Shown here: positions 31,502 to 40,384 of the stretch, in pieces | How the letters are laid out: every line of letters begins with the position of its first letter | Position numbering within the stretch: position 1 is the first letter of the stretch | From: Verrucomicrobiota bacterium | GTDB taxonomy: Bacteria > Verrucomicrobiota > Verrucomicrobiia > Limisphaerales > J093 | Length of the DNA: 64,000 bases | Assembly: GCA_012517065.1 (NCBI GenBank) | Contig: JAAYVR010000123.1 | Location: 1 to 64,000, forward strand | Direction of reading: 5' to 3' | The notes under the pieces: generated by a model | Seen by the model: the letters and a program-made list of their open reading frames with translations, nothing else | The model's database searches: none | Told to the model about the DNA's origin: nothing | Position numbers and translations under genes: made by a program

Positions 31502-32284
31502 TTATGCCGTGTCGTGCTGCGCGATCGCGCGCTCTCGCAATTTGGCGTAACGAAGAAAAGTCTGAAACGCTGTCATGCGCGCTATGGAATAGCCCTGCCA
31601 CCCGTCAAGGAAACCAAACCGAAGGAAATAACCACGAACAAAGCGCCAGAGCGGCCTGACACAGATATCAAGGCAAGAAGCCTGCAGTCCCTTTTCCGCT
31701 GCATGGCGAACGAAATAGTCGCTGTAGTCAATACTCTTGCGCACGAAATGATCGAGGTTTTCCATGCTGTAGTGCTGCAAATCATGCTTTAAGCGGCCAA
31801 TGCTGCCAGAAACCTCGAGCGCGTCGTGTGGTTCAACGCCAGCCCAGCGGGCCTGTCCACGGCGCCAAAGCCGCACTTTGCGGTCCGGGTACCAGTCGCC
31901 GTGCCTGATCCACTTGCCGGCGAAGAATGTGCATCGCGGAAAACTGTATGCCGCATGTCGTGGAGAACGTGCTTCCGCAGCCATGGCATCTGCGATTTCG
32001 CGTTGCAGCCCGGCGGAAACAACTTCGTCGGCGTCCAGTCCGAGCAGCCAAGGCTGCGAGGCCTTTTCAGCGGCGCTGTTCTTCTGCGGAACGTATCCTT
32101 TCCACTGCTCGCGGAACACTTTCGCGCCAAATTCACGTGCAATCTGCTCGGTGCCATCGGCGACTTCCTCATTCAAGACGATGATGATCTCGGTTGTCCA
32201 ACTGGCGACGCTTTCGAGTGCGCGCCGGATGCGCCGAGCTTCCGGGCCAGATATCATGCAGACTGAAATCAGCTGTCGTTCCAT
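31502..32284 (-). CDS. Family 2 glycosyltransferase, WaaE/KdtX-like
   Basis: 260 aa. The GT-A fold opens with ISVCMISGPEARRIRRALESV and has the metal-binding aspartate motif LLGLDADEVVS. The middle (FPRCTFFAGKWIRHGDWYPDRKVRLWRRG, then HYSMENLDHFVRKSIDYSDYF) matches the WaaE/KdtX-type enzymes that add a hexose to lipopolysaccharide inner core. The C-terminus has FLRFGFLDGWQGYSIARM, typical of this group. It works at the cytoplasmic face of the inner membrane. No other LPS gene is adjacent. Acceptor and donor sugars cannot be read from sequence. Confidence 0.88.
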   Translation of the reverse strand: MERQLISVCMISGPEARRIRRALESVASWTTEIIIVLNEEVADGTEQIAREFGAKVFREQWKGYVPQKNSAAEKASQPWLLGLDADEVVSAGLQREIADAMAAEARSPRHAAYSFPRCTFFAGKWIRHGDWYPDRKVRLWRRGQARWAGVEPHDALEVSGSIGRLKHDLQHYSMENLDHFVRKSIDYSDYFVRHAAEKGLQASCLDICVRPLWRFVRGYFLRFGFLDGWQGYSIARMTAFQTFLRYAKLRERAIAQHDTA

Positions 32285-32584
32285 GAGTTGACTATACCAG
32301 TTGCAGCATCAACTTTCAGGTTTTTGATCTAACGCAGTGGTTTCGTGAAGGTAGGGCGCGCGGCCCAAGCAAGCCGGAATCAACGCAGAAACTTCCAACG
32401 TTTCCGCGCAGACACGGAACTCCGACCCGGAAATCTCACCGGAATGAAGCTTTGGGTTTCTTTGTCTGGTCAGGCGGTGAGATTTCCGGGTTAGGCGGAA
32501 GAGTTTCATGTGGTTGGGCGTTACTCTGGCCGCATGTGCCTTGACGGACTTGCGGAACCGCCCGGGTCGTGCTTTGCTTGTGCC
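32285..32584. repeat. Short intergenic region with inverted-repeat module
   Basis: Holds a well-preserved copy of the inverted repeat 'acccggaaatctcaccggaatgaagctttgggt...ggcggtgagatttccgggtta' (32427-32495). It is followed at once by 'ggcggaagagtttcatgtggttgggcgttactctgg', which recurs at 18868-18902. This is the divergent region of the glycosyltransferase and alcohol dehydrogenase genes. The track start of the dehydrogenase (32510) lies inside this repeat, so it is rejected. Confidence 0.75.
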
Positions 32585-33592
32585 ATGAAAATCAAGGCTT
32601 GGGCAGCATTGGAACGAGGAAAACCGTTGACCGAATGGTCTTACGATCCCCCCTCATTGGCACCGCATGAAGTGCTCCTGCGAGTGGAAGCCTGCGGGTT
32701 GTGCCACAGCGATATTCACATGATAGACAACGATTGGGGACAGTCACGGTATCCGCTGGTGCCCGGCCACGAGGTTGTGGGGACCGTGGTGGCCGTTGGT
32801 TCGGGCGTGAGCGAGTTGAGCGTCGGGCTGCGCGTCGGCGTGGGCTGGCAAAGATCGTCCTGCCTCGCATGCGACGATTGCTTGCGTGGGAATGAGAACT
32901 GCTGTGACAGGATTCAGAGCGTGATTGGCGACGGGTACGGCGGTTTTGCTGACCACATCGTAATGGACAGTCGATTCTGTTTTCCGTTGCCGGACGAAAT
33001 CCCGACCGAATATGCCGGTCCTTTGATGTGTGGTGGCATAACGGTGTACAGCGGGTTGCGCGCCGCAGGTCTTTCTTCCGGCCAGCGCGTCGGCATCATA
33101 GGCGTGGGCGGACTGGGACATCTGGCTGTTCAGTTTGCGAGCCGCCTTGGCAATCAGGTGACAGTTTTCACGACCAGTGAAAACAAGGCCGAAGAAGCAA
33201 CGAAACTTGGGGCGCACGACACCGTTCTGGTCCGCAACGGCAAACCGGCAAAAACTCCGAGCCGCCCTTTTCACCTGATCCTGAGCACGGTGCCGGCAGC
33301 GCTGCCGCTCGAGGCGTATTTGAACATGTTGTGCACCGACGGCGCGCTGTGCATGGTCGGCGTGCCAAACGAACCGCTGACCTTTTCAGTTTTTCCTCTT
33401 TTGGTGAAGCGTCGCCGTTTGCTTGCCAGTCCAATAGGCGGCCGGGCGCAAATGCGGGAGATGCTCGATGTCGCAGCGCGATTCGGTGTCAGGCCGATCA
33501 TCGAAAAATTCCGGCTGGCAGAGATCAATACCGCGATTGCCAAGGTGCGTGATAACACAATCCGGTACAGAGCAGTTCTGATCCCACATTAA
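32585..33592 (+). CDS. Zinc-dependent alcohol dehydrogenase, cinnamyl-type (YahK/AdhC-like)
   Basis: 335 aa, MDR superfamily. Catalytic zinc ligands lie in ACGLCHSDIH, PGHEVVG and PLMCGGITVY. The structural zinc site is the four-cysteine loop SSCLACDDCLRGNENC. The Rossmann nucleotide site is VGIIGVGGLGHLAVQFA. Together these point to an NADPH-preferring aldehyde reductase/alcohol dehydrogenase. ATG 32585 starts the family's normal N-terminus (KIKAWAALERGKPL), removing 25 track codons that lie in repeat DNA. It stands alone and converges with rpoN. Confidence 0.94.
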   Translation: MKIKAWAALERGKPLTEWSYDPPSLAPHEVLLRVEACGLCHSDIHMIDNDWGQSRYPLVPGHEVVGTVVAVGSGVSELSVGLRVGVGWQRSSCLACDDCLRGNENCCDRIQSVIGDGYGGFADHIVMDSRFCFPLPDEIPTEYAGPLMCGGITVYSGLRAAGLSSGQRVGIIGVGGLGHLAVQFASRLGNQVTVFTTSENKAEEATKLGAHDTVLVRNGKPAKTPSRPFHLILSTVPAALPLEAYLNMLCTDGALCMVGVPNEPLTFSVFPLLVKRRRLLASPIGGRAQMREMLDVAARFGVRPIIEKFRLAEINTAIAKVRDNTIRYRAVLIPH

Positions 33593-33629
33593 TCGCCCGA
33601 ATCCGCAGCAGTCAGAATAACCGGCGGCT

Positions 33630-33645
33630 GCCATGTCATCATGGC
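33630..33645. terminator. Small palindrome between convergent genes
   Basis: GCCATG-tcat-CATGGC, a 6-bp stem with a 4-base loop, in the 56-base gap between the converging alcohol dehydrogenase and rpoN genes. Its position suits a two-way terminator, but there is no T-run on either strand. Confidence 0.3.
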
Positions 33646-33648
33646 GTG

Positions 33649-35139
33649 CTAATACTGTTTCCTCAAGTGGGACGGCAGGATGTTCAACTCGGAGCGGTAC
33701 TTTGCAACGGTGCGCCGGGCTATCATGATGCCCTTTTCGGCCAGGCGCTTCACGATTTCTTCGTCTGACAATGGCTGCTTTTTGTCCTCGTTTGCGACCA
33801 TTTCATTGATCAGCTCTTTGACGCTTGCATTCGAGACGCCCACGCCGTTGGCAGTTGACAGGCCCGAGGTGAAGAAACTCTTCATTTCGAACACGCCTTG
33901 GGGAGTGTCGATGTATTTGCCGGAAACAGCGCGGCTGACTGTTGTCTCGTGTACACCCACCGCTTCGGCTATTTGAGCCATTGTCATCGGTTTGAGGTGC
34001 GACCTTCCGTGTTCCATGAACTCGCGCTGCCGTTTGACGATCTCGCGGGCGATGTTCAGGATTGTTTCCTGCCGCTGCTGAAGACTCTTGATAAGGAACT
34101 TGCCGGCGCGGATTCTTTCGCGGATATAGTTTCTGACCTCAGCAGAACTGTCGGGCCGGGCCATCAAATCCTTGTACGTGTTGCTGATCCGCAGGTGCGG
34201 TATGGCGTCTTCATTAGCGCTCACGACGTACTCGTCACCAACCTTCCGCACAAAAACTTCCGGCACCACGTATATGTTGTCGTCGTGAGAAAAATCGCGG
34301 CCGGGTCTGGGCTCGAGCTGCGTGATTCGCTGCCACGCAGTCTGAACGTCCTCGACGGTGCAACCTAGAGCGCGCGCAATCTCAGGGAACCGCCTTTTGC
34401 CCAAGAGTTCCATGTGCTCGCTGATAATCCGGTATTCAAGCGTGTCCTTGCGATCTGCCCGTTCGAGTTGGAGCATCAAACATTCCCGAAGATCGCGCGC
34501 ACCGACCCCGGGCGGATTGAACGACTGAATCACCTTCAGCACCTCGGCCACCTGATCGGCGGGCACGTTCGTCGCAAACGCAAGCTCATCAACCGACGCC
34601 CGCAGGTAGCCGTTGTCATCAATGTTTCCTATGATGGACTCCGCAATTGGATACCGGTCCTCGGGCAGTTCGGAGAGTCGGACCTGCTCGATCAGATGTT
34701 CCTGAAGTGATGTGCCTGCCACGAGCGAATCAAACATGTACTTTCGGCGTTCCTCTTCTTCTTCACGCCCACGCAACGGAACGTTGGCTTCGGAGAAATA
34801 CTCGCGCCATTCCTGGTCCATCTGAACAAGCCGCTCGAATTCTGCCTGGAAATCGTCCGCAACCTTGGTCTCACCGTCCGTGGCGGGATCAAATTTCACA
34901 TCAGACGGAGGTTCTGCCGGGTCGGCTCTTTCGACTTCTCTGTCGCGCTGTGACTTGCCATCCGGTCCTCGGTCAACCGGGTATTCTTCTTCCAGGACCG
35001 GGTTCTGCTGGAGTTCCTGTTCAACGAGGGCCTTGAGTTCGAGGACAGGGGCCTGCAAAAGCGCCAGCGATTGCTGGAGCTGTGGCGCCAGCACTTGCTG
35101 GAGAGCCATCTTCTGCGACAGATGCAGACCCTGCGTCAT
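33649..35139 (-). CDS. rpoN: RNA polymerase sigma-54 factor
   Basis: About 496 aa. Region I is Gln/Leu-rich (LSQKMALQQVLAPQLQQSL), followed by an acidic linker. The core-binding region has LGCTVEDVQTAWQRITQLEPRPG. The DNA-binding part holds the HTH (MTMAQIAEAVGVHETTVSRAV) and the RpoN box (ARRTVAKYR) near the end. It recognises -24/-12 promoters and needs AAA+ activators, none of which is seen in this window. The track ORF extends upstream to 35322 through a dispersed repeat; ATG 35139 gives the family N-terminus. Confidence 0.97.
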   Translation of the reverse strand: MTQGLHLSQKMALQQVLAPQLQQSLALLQAPVLELKALVEQELQQNPVLEEEYPVDRGPDGKSQRDREVERADPAEPPSDVKFDPATDGETKVADDFQAEFERLVQMDQEWREYFSEANVPLRGREEEEERRKYMFDSLVAGTSLQEHLIEQVRLSELPEDRYPIAESIIGNIDDNGYLRASVDELAFATNVPADQVAEVLKVIQSFNPPGVGARDLRECLMLQLERADRKDTLEYRIISEHMELLGKRRFPEIARALGCTVEDVQTAWQRITQLEPRPGRDFSHDDNIYVVPEVFVRKVGDEYVVSANEDAIPHLRISNTYKDLMARPDSSAEVRNYIRERIRAGKFLIKSLQQRQETILNIAREIVKRQREFMEHGRSHLKPMTMAQIAEAVGVHETTVSRAVSGKYIDTPQGVFEMKSFFTSGLSTANGVGVSNASVKELINEMVANEDKKQPLSDEEIVKRLAEKGIMIARRTVAKYRSELNILPSHLRKQY

Positions 35140-35385
35140 CGCCACAAGAATAAACCCGATGTGCGATATCTCAAGCACGAATATGGTCCCGCCCCTGTTC
35201 CTGCCGACGCTCTGGAAAACGCAAGGCGACCGGGCGGGCAAACTCCGTGTCTGTCCCCATATCGCGATTCCAAGAATCGCCGCGCTCATGTTCACGCTCG
35301 GGTTTAAGCTTGGAGCAGGCAAGAATGCCCGCGCTCCTGGAGCGCTTTGGACAAGGCGACGGGTTCGGAGATTTCTCGACCTTCT
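35140..35385. repeat. Short repeat mosaic between rpoN and the serine hydrolase gene
   Basis: Holds 'aaactccgtgtctgtccccatatcgcg' (35239-35266), overlapping a GCGATTC-caa-GAATCGC hairpin (35264-35280). 'ggcaagaatgcccgcgctcctg' (35318-35339) is identical over 22 bases to the tandem repeat at 217-238. No gene. Confidence 0.75.
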
Positions 35386-36549
35386 TTACTCGCGGTTCAT
35401 CCGTGCTGCCTGGATGTGAATCAGCGCTCGCACGGCTTCGTCGGTGGCTTTGAAAGCAGCGTCGTCGCCTTGATTTACGCATACCATGATTGCGAAATCG
35501 CGCTTGGGCGCCAGCCACACGTTGGCGTAGTTCATGGTATTGCAGCCGGTGTGGTTGAGGACTGTGCCACCACCCCAATCGCGTTCTACGACAATCCAGC
35601 CCGCAGCATGTGTGGAATCGAATGGCGGCTTGTGAAGGATCGCGTAGCTGCTGGGTTGTAAGAGCGCCCGGCCGCCACGGGCGCCCCGGAGTTGATCGAT
35701 AACACACCGCGCCCAATCATCGAGTGGGGCGTGCACGCGTCCTGCCGGACCAAGAACCGGCGGGTTGTCGGTTTCAGGGCCGTTTTGAGCAACCGGTTTC
35801 CCGGAGCTGTAGTGTCCCCACGGTTGATCAATCTTTCTTGGCGTGCCTGTGCCGCCAAACCCGGTCCGATGCATCCCCAATGGCATGAACAAATCGTCGC
35901 GGATGACAGTTTCCCAAGGCTTGTTTGTCAGCTTTTCGATTATCGCGCCCAGAACGACATATCCCAGATTCGAGTACAGGTACTTTTCACCGGGCGGGTG
36001 CAACGGCGGGTCTGCGAAGGCTCTCTTGAGCGCGTCAAGCCTGGCTTTGGGAGCGTCCGGGCACGATCGAAAGGCCGACCAATCCAGATTGGCCGGCAAA
36101 CCGGAGTGGTGCGTTAGCAGGTGCATGACGGTGATCCGCCGTGTTTCCGGGTGAAAGCCGTTTTCGAGTTCGGGAAACAAGGACGCAACAGTCGATTGCC
36201 AATCGAGCATGCCACGTTCGACCAGACGGGCGACCAGAGTTGCGGTCATGGCTTTTGTGTTTGACCCGAGGTGCCACAAGTCGTTTGTGGTGACTTGCAC
36301 TGTTGTGCCGGTTTTGCGCACGCCAACTGCGTCGAGGCACTCGATGCCTTTCGAGGTGGCAATTGCGGCGGCTATTCCGGGGACCCCGAACTTTGTCCTG
36401 ATCTCATCAAGGGCCGATACAACCGTGGGCGTTGTGCCGGGAGCGCATCTTGTGGAGGATGGCGGAGGTTGGTTCTGAGCGGGGGCAGCCGTGGCATCTG
36501 CGAAGAGCCGGAAAATGCAAGCTATTATAGCTAGATCGGTTTTGGTCAT
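35386..36549 (-). CDS. Exported serine beta-lactamase-like hydrolase
   Basis: About 387 aa, class C beta-lactamase/DD-peptidase-like family. The signal peptide is LAIIACIFRLFADATAAPA. The catalytic motif SxxK is in LGSNTKAMTATLV, the second motif YxN in YLYSNLGYVVLGAI, and the HTG-type third motif in VLNHTGCN. Such enzymes cleave peptidoglycan peptides, D-amino-acid esters or ordinary esters, and real beta-lactam hydrolysis is uncommon. The track ORF starts at 36615, but ATG 36549 begins the signal peptide. It stands alone, divergent from the FGE-like gene. Confidence 0.9.
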   Translation of the reverse strand: MTKTDLAIIACIFRLFADATAAPAQNQPPPSSTRCAPGTTPTVVSALDEIRTKFGVPGIAAAIATSKGIECLDAVGVRKTGTTVQVTTNDLWHLGSNTKAMTATLVARLVERGMLDWQSTVASLFPELENGFHPETRRITVMHLLTHHSGLPANLDWSAFRSCPDAPKARLDALKRAFADPPLHPPGEKYLYSNLGYVVLGAIIEKLTNKPWETVIRDDLFMPLGMHRTGFGGTGTPRKIDQPWGHYSSGKPVAQNGPETDNPPVLGPAGRVHAPLDDWARCVIDQLRGARGGRALLQPSSYAILHKPPFDSTHAAGWIVVERDWGGGTVLNHTGCNTMNYANVWLAPKRDFAIMVCVNQGDDAAFKATDEAVRALIHIQAARMNRE

Positions 36550-36781
36550 TTTTGGCGCTGGGTTACAAACCCGCATTAATCGTTCACGGGCACCATATTG
36601 CAACTGGCGGCCCAATCTGGGACCGGGCTGAGCACATTACACAGCACCATTCTTGAATGAAACAATGGGGATTGCACGTCAAATGGGTGGTCGTAGGAAG
36701 ATGCGCGCGCGGCTGGCGGTGCCAATGGATTGACAAAACAGGTTTCAACGTCAAGTCTTGGGAAAAAGCAAAAGCAATATC

Positions 36782-38965
36782 ATGAGCACTAGGGAACATA
36801 AGAAACTCCTTTTGTCAGCCGGGGCCATTGCATTTTCGGTGATGCTTTGGTGCCCGACCGGATCGGCGTTCGTTTCTGAGACCGAGCCCGAACTGTTCGC
36901 GACGGGCGACTTCGATGGCAATGGCCGAACGGACATCGTCATTTTTGATCGGCCAAGCGGCAAGTACAGGCTCGGATATCAGAAGGAAGACGGCACATTT
37001 AACTGGATTGGGCACCGGCTCAGTGGCGCCAAGGACATTTCCGGCATCGCGGTGGGCAAGTTGCTGGACCCGAAAAAGGATGCCCTTATTTTCACTGCTG
37101 CCGACCTGAACATGGTGGCAATTGCTGACGCTTCAGATCCCGCTGCGACACCAAAGCCGCAGCCGATTGAACTCGAGTTGCTCGGGCCGTTTGGCGTTGC
37201 AGCAGTCGATATAGGCGGCGCCGGGAACAACCAGCTCGACGATCTTGTGTTGGCCAGCATTTATAACGACCCGGACCCGCATAAGATTGCATTGCTGCGG
37301 AACAACGATGGGAAAGCGTTCAAAGTGCTCTCGCAATCGGTGGCAAAGGCGCAATTGAAACGCGCCAACAGAATCATGCTCAAGCCGGGCGGTCCGGCAT
37401 GTTTGGCAGGGATGATGGTCGGCGACGAAGGTGCGAGTTTTCGGATTGTTGATTTGAGCGGGGGCAAGGAAACGGTTTTGGTTGAGATTGGGGATTTACC
37501 TGCGGAATCTGATTACGTGGTTATGACCAATGGTGGCGGCTCATTGCCAGCGATAGTGTTTTACCAGCCCGGGGAACAGAGCATCAGGGTCCACCAGCTT
37601 GAACAGTCAGGAGACAAGGTCAAGGCCGGTGCGGCAAAGACGTTCGATCTTGAAAAGCCGATCAAGCTTTTGGTTGCCGTGCCCAAGCCTGAGGGGTCGC
37701 AATTGCTGGCCATTTTCGGGAAAGGGGACTCTGCCAGCATACTGGCTCTTCAGGGCAACGAGCCGCCAAAGGCAGTCCAGACAATCGAAGTACGGAGTGG
37801 AGACGCGCTGTTTGGTGCGGTGGCAATCGAATCGGGTTTTGTGCTTTTCTCATCGCCGGACTACATGAAATTCAGCACCTTGGAACAGTGCTACCGGCTG
37901 GCTGGGAACAACTACACAGCGGGCGCGACGGAGAAGTTGGCGTCGCTTGCCGACAACGACGACTGGACGGTTCCGGACATTCACAAGCGCATTGTCGAAA
38001 CGCTCGAGAAAGAAGGGGTCGCTTCGGCAGCGGACATGAAACCTTACACCAACGCAATTCCGGGGTCGGCGGTCACGTATGTCATGTTGCCGATACCGGG
38101 TGGCGAGTTTGTGATGGGCAGTCCCGAGAATGAAAAGGGCCGCAAACCGGACGAAGGGCCGCAGCACAAGGTGAAAATCTCGCCGTTCTGGATTGGTAAA
38201 TTCGAGGTCACGTGGAACGAGTACGAGATTTTCATGTACCCGGACGACGAAAAGAAACTGCGCGAGTCATACCCGACAGATGAGAAGGTCAACAGTCTGT
38301 CCGATGGTGTTACGCGGCCATCGAAACCTTACACTGAGATGAGCTTTGGGATGGGTCGCGAAGGTTTCCCGGCCATTAGCATGACACAACATGCGGCCAA
38401 CAAGTACTGTCAGTGGCTGAGCGCAAAGACGGGCCACTTTTACCGGTTGCCAACCGAAGCTGAGTGGGAGTACGCCTGCAGAGCAGGCACAACCACGGCC
38501 TACTATTTCGGAGACGACGCCTCGAATCTGTCCGAATACGGATGGTTCGAGGAGAACAGCGAAGAGAACGGCGACTGGAAATATCACAAGGTTGGCAAGA
38601 AGAAACCCAATCCATGGGGTTTGCATGACATGCACGGGAACGTGTGGGAATGGTGCCTTGATCAATACGAGGACAATTACGAGAAGTTCGCCGATACAGT
38701 TCATCAAGACCCGTGGAACAAGGCGACCAAGCCCTATCCGCATGTGGTGCGGGGAGGATCGTTTGACGACGAGGCGTCCCGGTTGCGGTCGGCAGCGAGG
38801 CGCGGATCCGACCCGGTATGGAAGATGCGCGACCCGCAGCTCCCCAAGAGTATATGGTGGTTCACCGACGCCAAGTTCGTCGGGTTCAGAATCGTTCGGC
38901 CTTTGAATGTTCCGCCGCCGGAGCAGTTGAAAGCGTATTGGACGAGCGGCGTGGAACGTGATTAA
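36782..38965 (+). CDS. Exported FG-GAP-like plus formylglycine-generating-enzyme-like (SUMF1) protein
   Basis: About 727 aa. A signal segment (LLLSAGAIAFSVMLWCPTGSA) is followed by ~400 residues of VCBS/FG-GAP-like beta-propeller (LFATGDFDGNGRTDIVIFD). The C-terminal ~280 residues are an FGE-sulfatase (SUMF1) domain: PGGEFVMGSPENEKGRKPDEGPQHKVKI, RLPTEAEWEYACRAG, WGLHDMHGNVWEWCLD, VVRGGSFDD. The two active-site cysteines that follow RGGS in true formylglycine-generating enzymes are absent (RGGSFDDEASRLRSAARRG), so it likely binds rather than oxidises. ATG 36782 is preferred over TTG 36758. An oxidoreductase gene follows after 60 bases. Confidence 0.9.
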   Translation: MSTREHKKLLLSAGAIAFSVMLWCPTGSAFVSETEPELFATGDFDGNGRTDIVIFDRPSGKYRLGYQKEDGTFNWIGHRLSGAKDISGIAVGKLLDPKKDALIFTAADLNMVAIADASDPAATPKPQPIELELLGPFGVAAVDIGGAGNNQLDDLVLASIYNDPDPHKIALLRNNDGKAFKVLSQSVAKAQLKRANRIMLKPGGPACLAGMMVGDEGASFRIVDLSGGKETVLVEIGDLPAESDYVVMTNGGGSLPAIVFYQPGEQSIRVHQLEQSGDKVKAGAAKTFDLEKPIKLLVAVPKPEGSQLLAIFGKGDSASILALQGNEPPKAVQTIEVRSGDALFGAVAIESGFVLFSSPDYMKFSTLEQCYRLAGNNYTAGATEKLASLADNDDWTVPDIHKRIVETLEKEGVASAADMKPYTNAIPGSAVTYVMLPIPGGEFVMGSPENEKGRKPDEGPQHKVKISPFWIGKFEVTWNEYEIFMYPDDEKKLRESYPTDEKVNSLSDGVTRPSKPYTEMSFGMGREGFPAISMTQHAANKYCQWLSAKTGHFYRLPTEAEWEYACRAGTTTAYYFGDDASNLSEYGWFEENSEENGDWKYHKVGKKKPNPWGLHDMHGNVWEWCLDQYEDNYEKFADTVHQDPWNKATKPYPHVVRGGSFDDEASRLRSAARRGSDPVWKMRDPQLPKSIWWFTDAKFVGFRIVRPLNVPPPEQLKAYWTSGVERD

Positions 38966-39025
38966 AGTTGCCCAAGAGCAAACCATCGAAAGAATACACC
39001 TCAAGCAAGTCCAGAGAACCAAGTC

Positions 39026-40381
39026 ATGAACCCAGATAAGAATACAACCGGCACGGCGCCTGTAACGCGCCGCGATTTCCTTCGTACCACATCAACTGCT
39101 GCGGCAACGACGGCTGTCCTTGGCGGTCTTGCCATCGAACGGTTCGCTCACGCAGCGGGGGACGACGAGCTGAAGATCGCTCTGATCGGCTGCGGCGGGC
39201 GCGGGTCCGGCGCAGCGAACCAGGCCCTTTCAACCAAGGGCAAGGTCAGGTTGGTCGCGATGGCCGACGTGTTTCCAGACAGGCTTCAGGAGAGCCTTCA
39301 AAACCTTAAGAAACAGCACAGCGCCAAGGTGGATGTTCCACCCGAACGCCAATTTGTCGGCTTCGACGGTTACAAACAGGCAATCGCGCTGGCGGACGTG
39401 GTGTTACTGGGAACCCCGCCGGGTTTCCGTCCGATACATTTCGAGGAAGCCGTTCGGCAGGGCAAGCATGTTTTCATGGAGAAGCCGGTTGCATGCGACG
39501 CGCCCGGTGTCCGCAAGGTCCTTGCTGCCGCAGAAGAATCAAAGAAAAAGAACCTGAAAGTCGTTGTTGGACTGCAGCGCCATTACCAACCCGGATACAT
39601 CGAGATCATGAAACGTGTCCATGACGGCATGATCGGTGAAATCCTCGCGATGCGCTGTTACTGGAACGAAGCGGGTGTCTGGGTCAACAGGCGCGAAGAC
39701 CTCGAGAAGAAATATGGCCGGCCGCTCACCGAGATGGAGTATCAGTTGCGCAATTGGTACTATTTTGTGTGGCTGTCGGGCGATCACATTGTCGAGCAGC
39801 ACGTCCACAACATTGACGTCTGCAACTGGGCCAAGAACGCCTACCCGGTCCGCTGCCAAGGCATGGGCGGGCATGAAGTTCGCCGTGGCAAGGATTACGG
39901 CGAAATCTTTGATCATCACGCTGTCGAGTTCGAGTACGCGGACGGCGTCCGAATGTTCAGCTTCTGCCGCCACATTCGCGGTTGTTGGAACAGCGTCAGC
40001 GAACACGCCGTGGGCACAAAGTACGTCGCCGACCTCAGCGGCGCGGTCATTCGTGATCCTCGCGACAAGAACAAGATCGTCTGGCGTTACAAGACCGATG
40101 TCCCGGTTGACCCATACCAAGCGGAGCATGACCAGCTCTTCGATGCTATTCGCAACGACAAGCCGCTCAACGACGCCGAGAACGGCGCAAAGAGCACCAT
40201 GACCGGTATCATGGGCCGAATGGCGACGTATTCAGGCCAGATGATCACTTGGGAAGATGCAATCGAATCCGAAGTCAATCTGATGCCCGACAAGCTTGCT
40301 TGGGATGCCACTCCAAAGGTGGTGCCCGATAAGGACGGACTCTATCCGGTTGCTGTGCCGGGCAAGACAGTCACTGTCTAG
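39026..40381 (+). CDS. Tat-exported Gfo/Idh/MocA family oxidoreductase
   Basis: 451 aa. The twin-arginine leader is TRRDFLRTTSTAAATTAVLGGLA. The nucleotide fold is KIALIGCGGRGSGAANQAL, and the family motif is VFMEKPVACDAPG. The substrate half includes WLSGDHIVEQHVHNIDVCNWA, a His-rich signature of this subgroup. Substrate unknown, probably a sugar or sugar-derived compound outside the cytoplasm. The NamZ gene begins 3 bases after its stop, so both are likely in one operon with the two ABC ATPases. Confidence 0.93.
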   Translation: MNPDKNTTGTAPVTRRDFLRTTSTAAATTAVLGGLAIERFAHAAGDDELKIALIGCGGRGSGAANQALSTKGKVRLVAMADVFPDRLQESLQNLKKQHSAKVDVPPERQFVGFDGYKQAIALADVVLLGTPPGFRPIHFEEAVRQGKHVFMEKPVACDAPGVRKVLAAAEESKKKNLKVVVGLQRHYQPGYIEIMKRVHDGMIGEILAMRCYWNEAGVWVNRREDLEKKYGRPLTEMEYQLRNWYYFVWLSGDHIVEQHVHNIDVCNWAKNAYPVRCQGMGGHEVRRGKDYGEIFDHHAVEFEYADGVRMFSFCRHIRGCWNSVSEHAVGTKYVADLSGAVIRDPRDKNKIVWRYKTDVPVDPYQAEHDQLFDAIRNDKPLNDAENGAKSTMTGIMGRMATYSGQMITWEDAIESEVNLMPDKLAWDATPKVVPDKDGLYPVAVPGKTVTV

Positions 40382-40384
40382 GTT

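Noticed and set aside
35386-36549. Antibiotic-resistance beta-lactamase
   Set aside because: It has the serine-hydrolase motifs, but proteins of this broad class are mostly esterases or peptidases; nothing shows action on beta-lactams.
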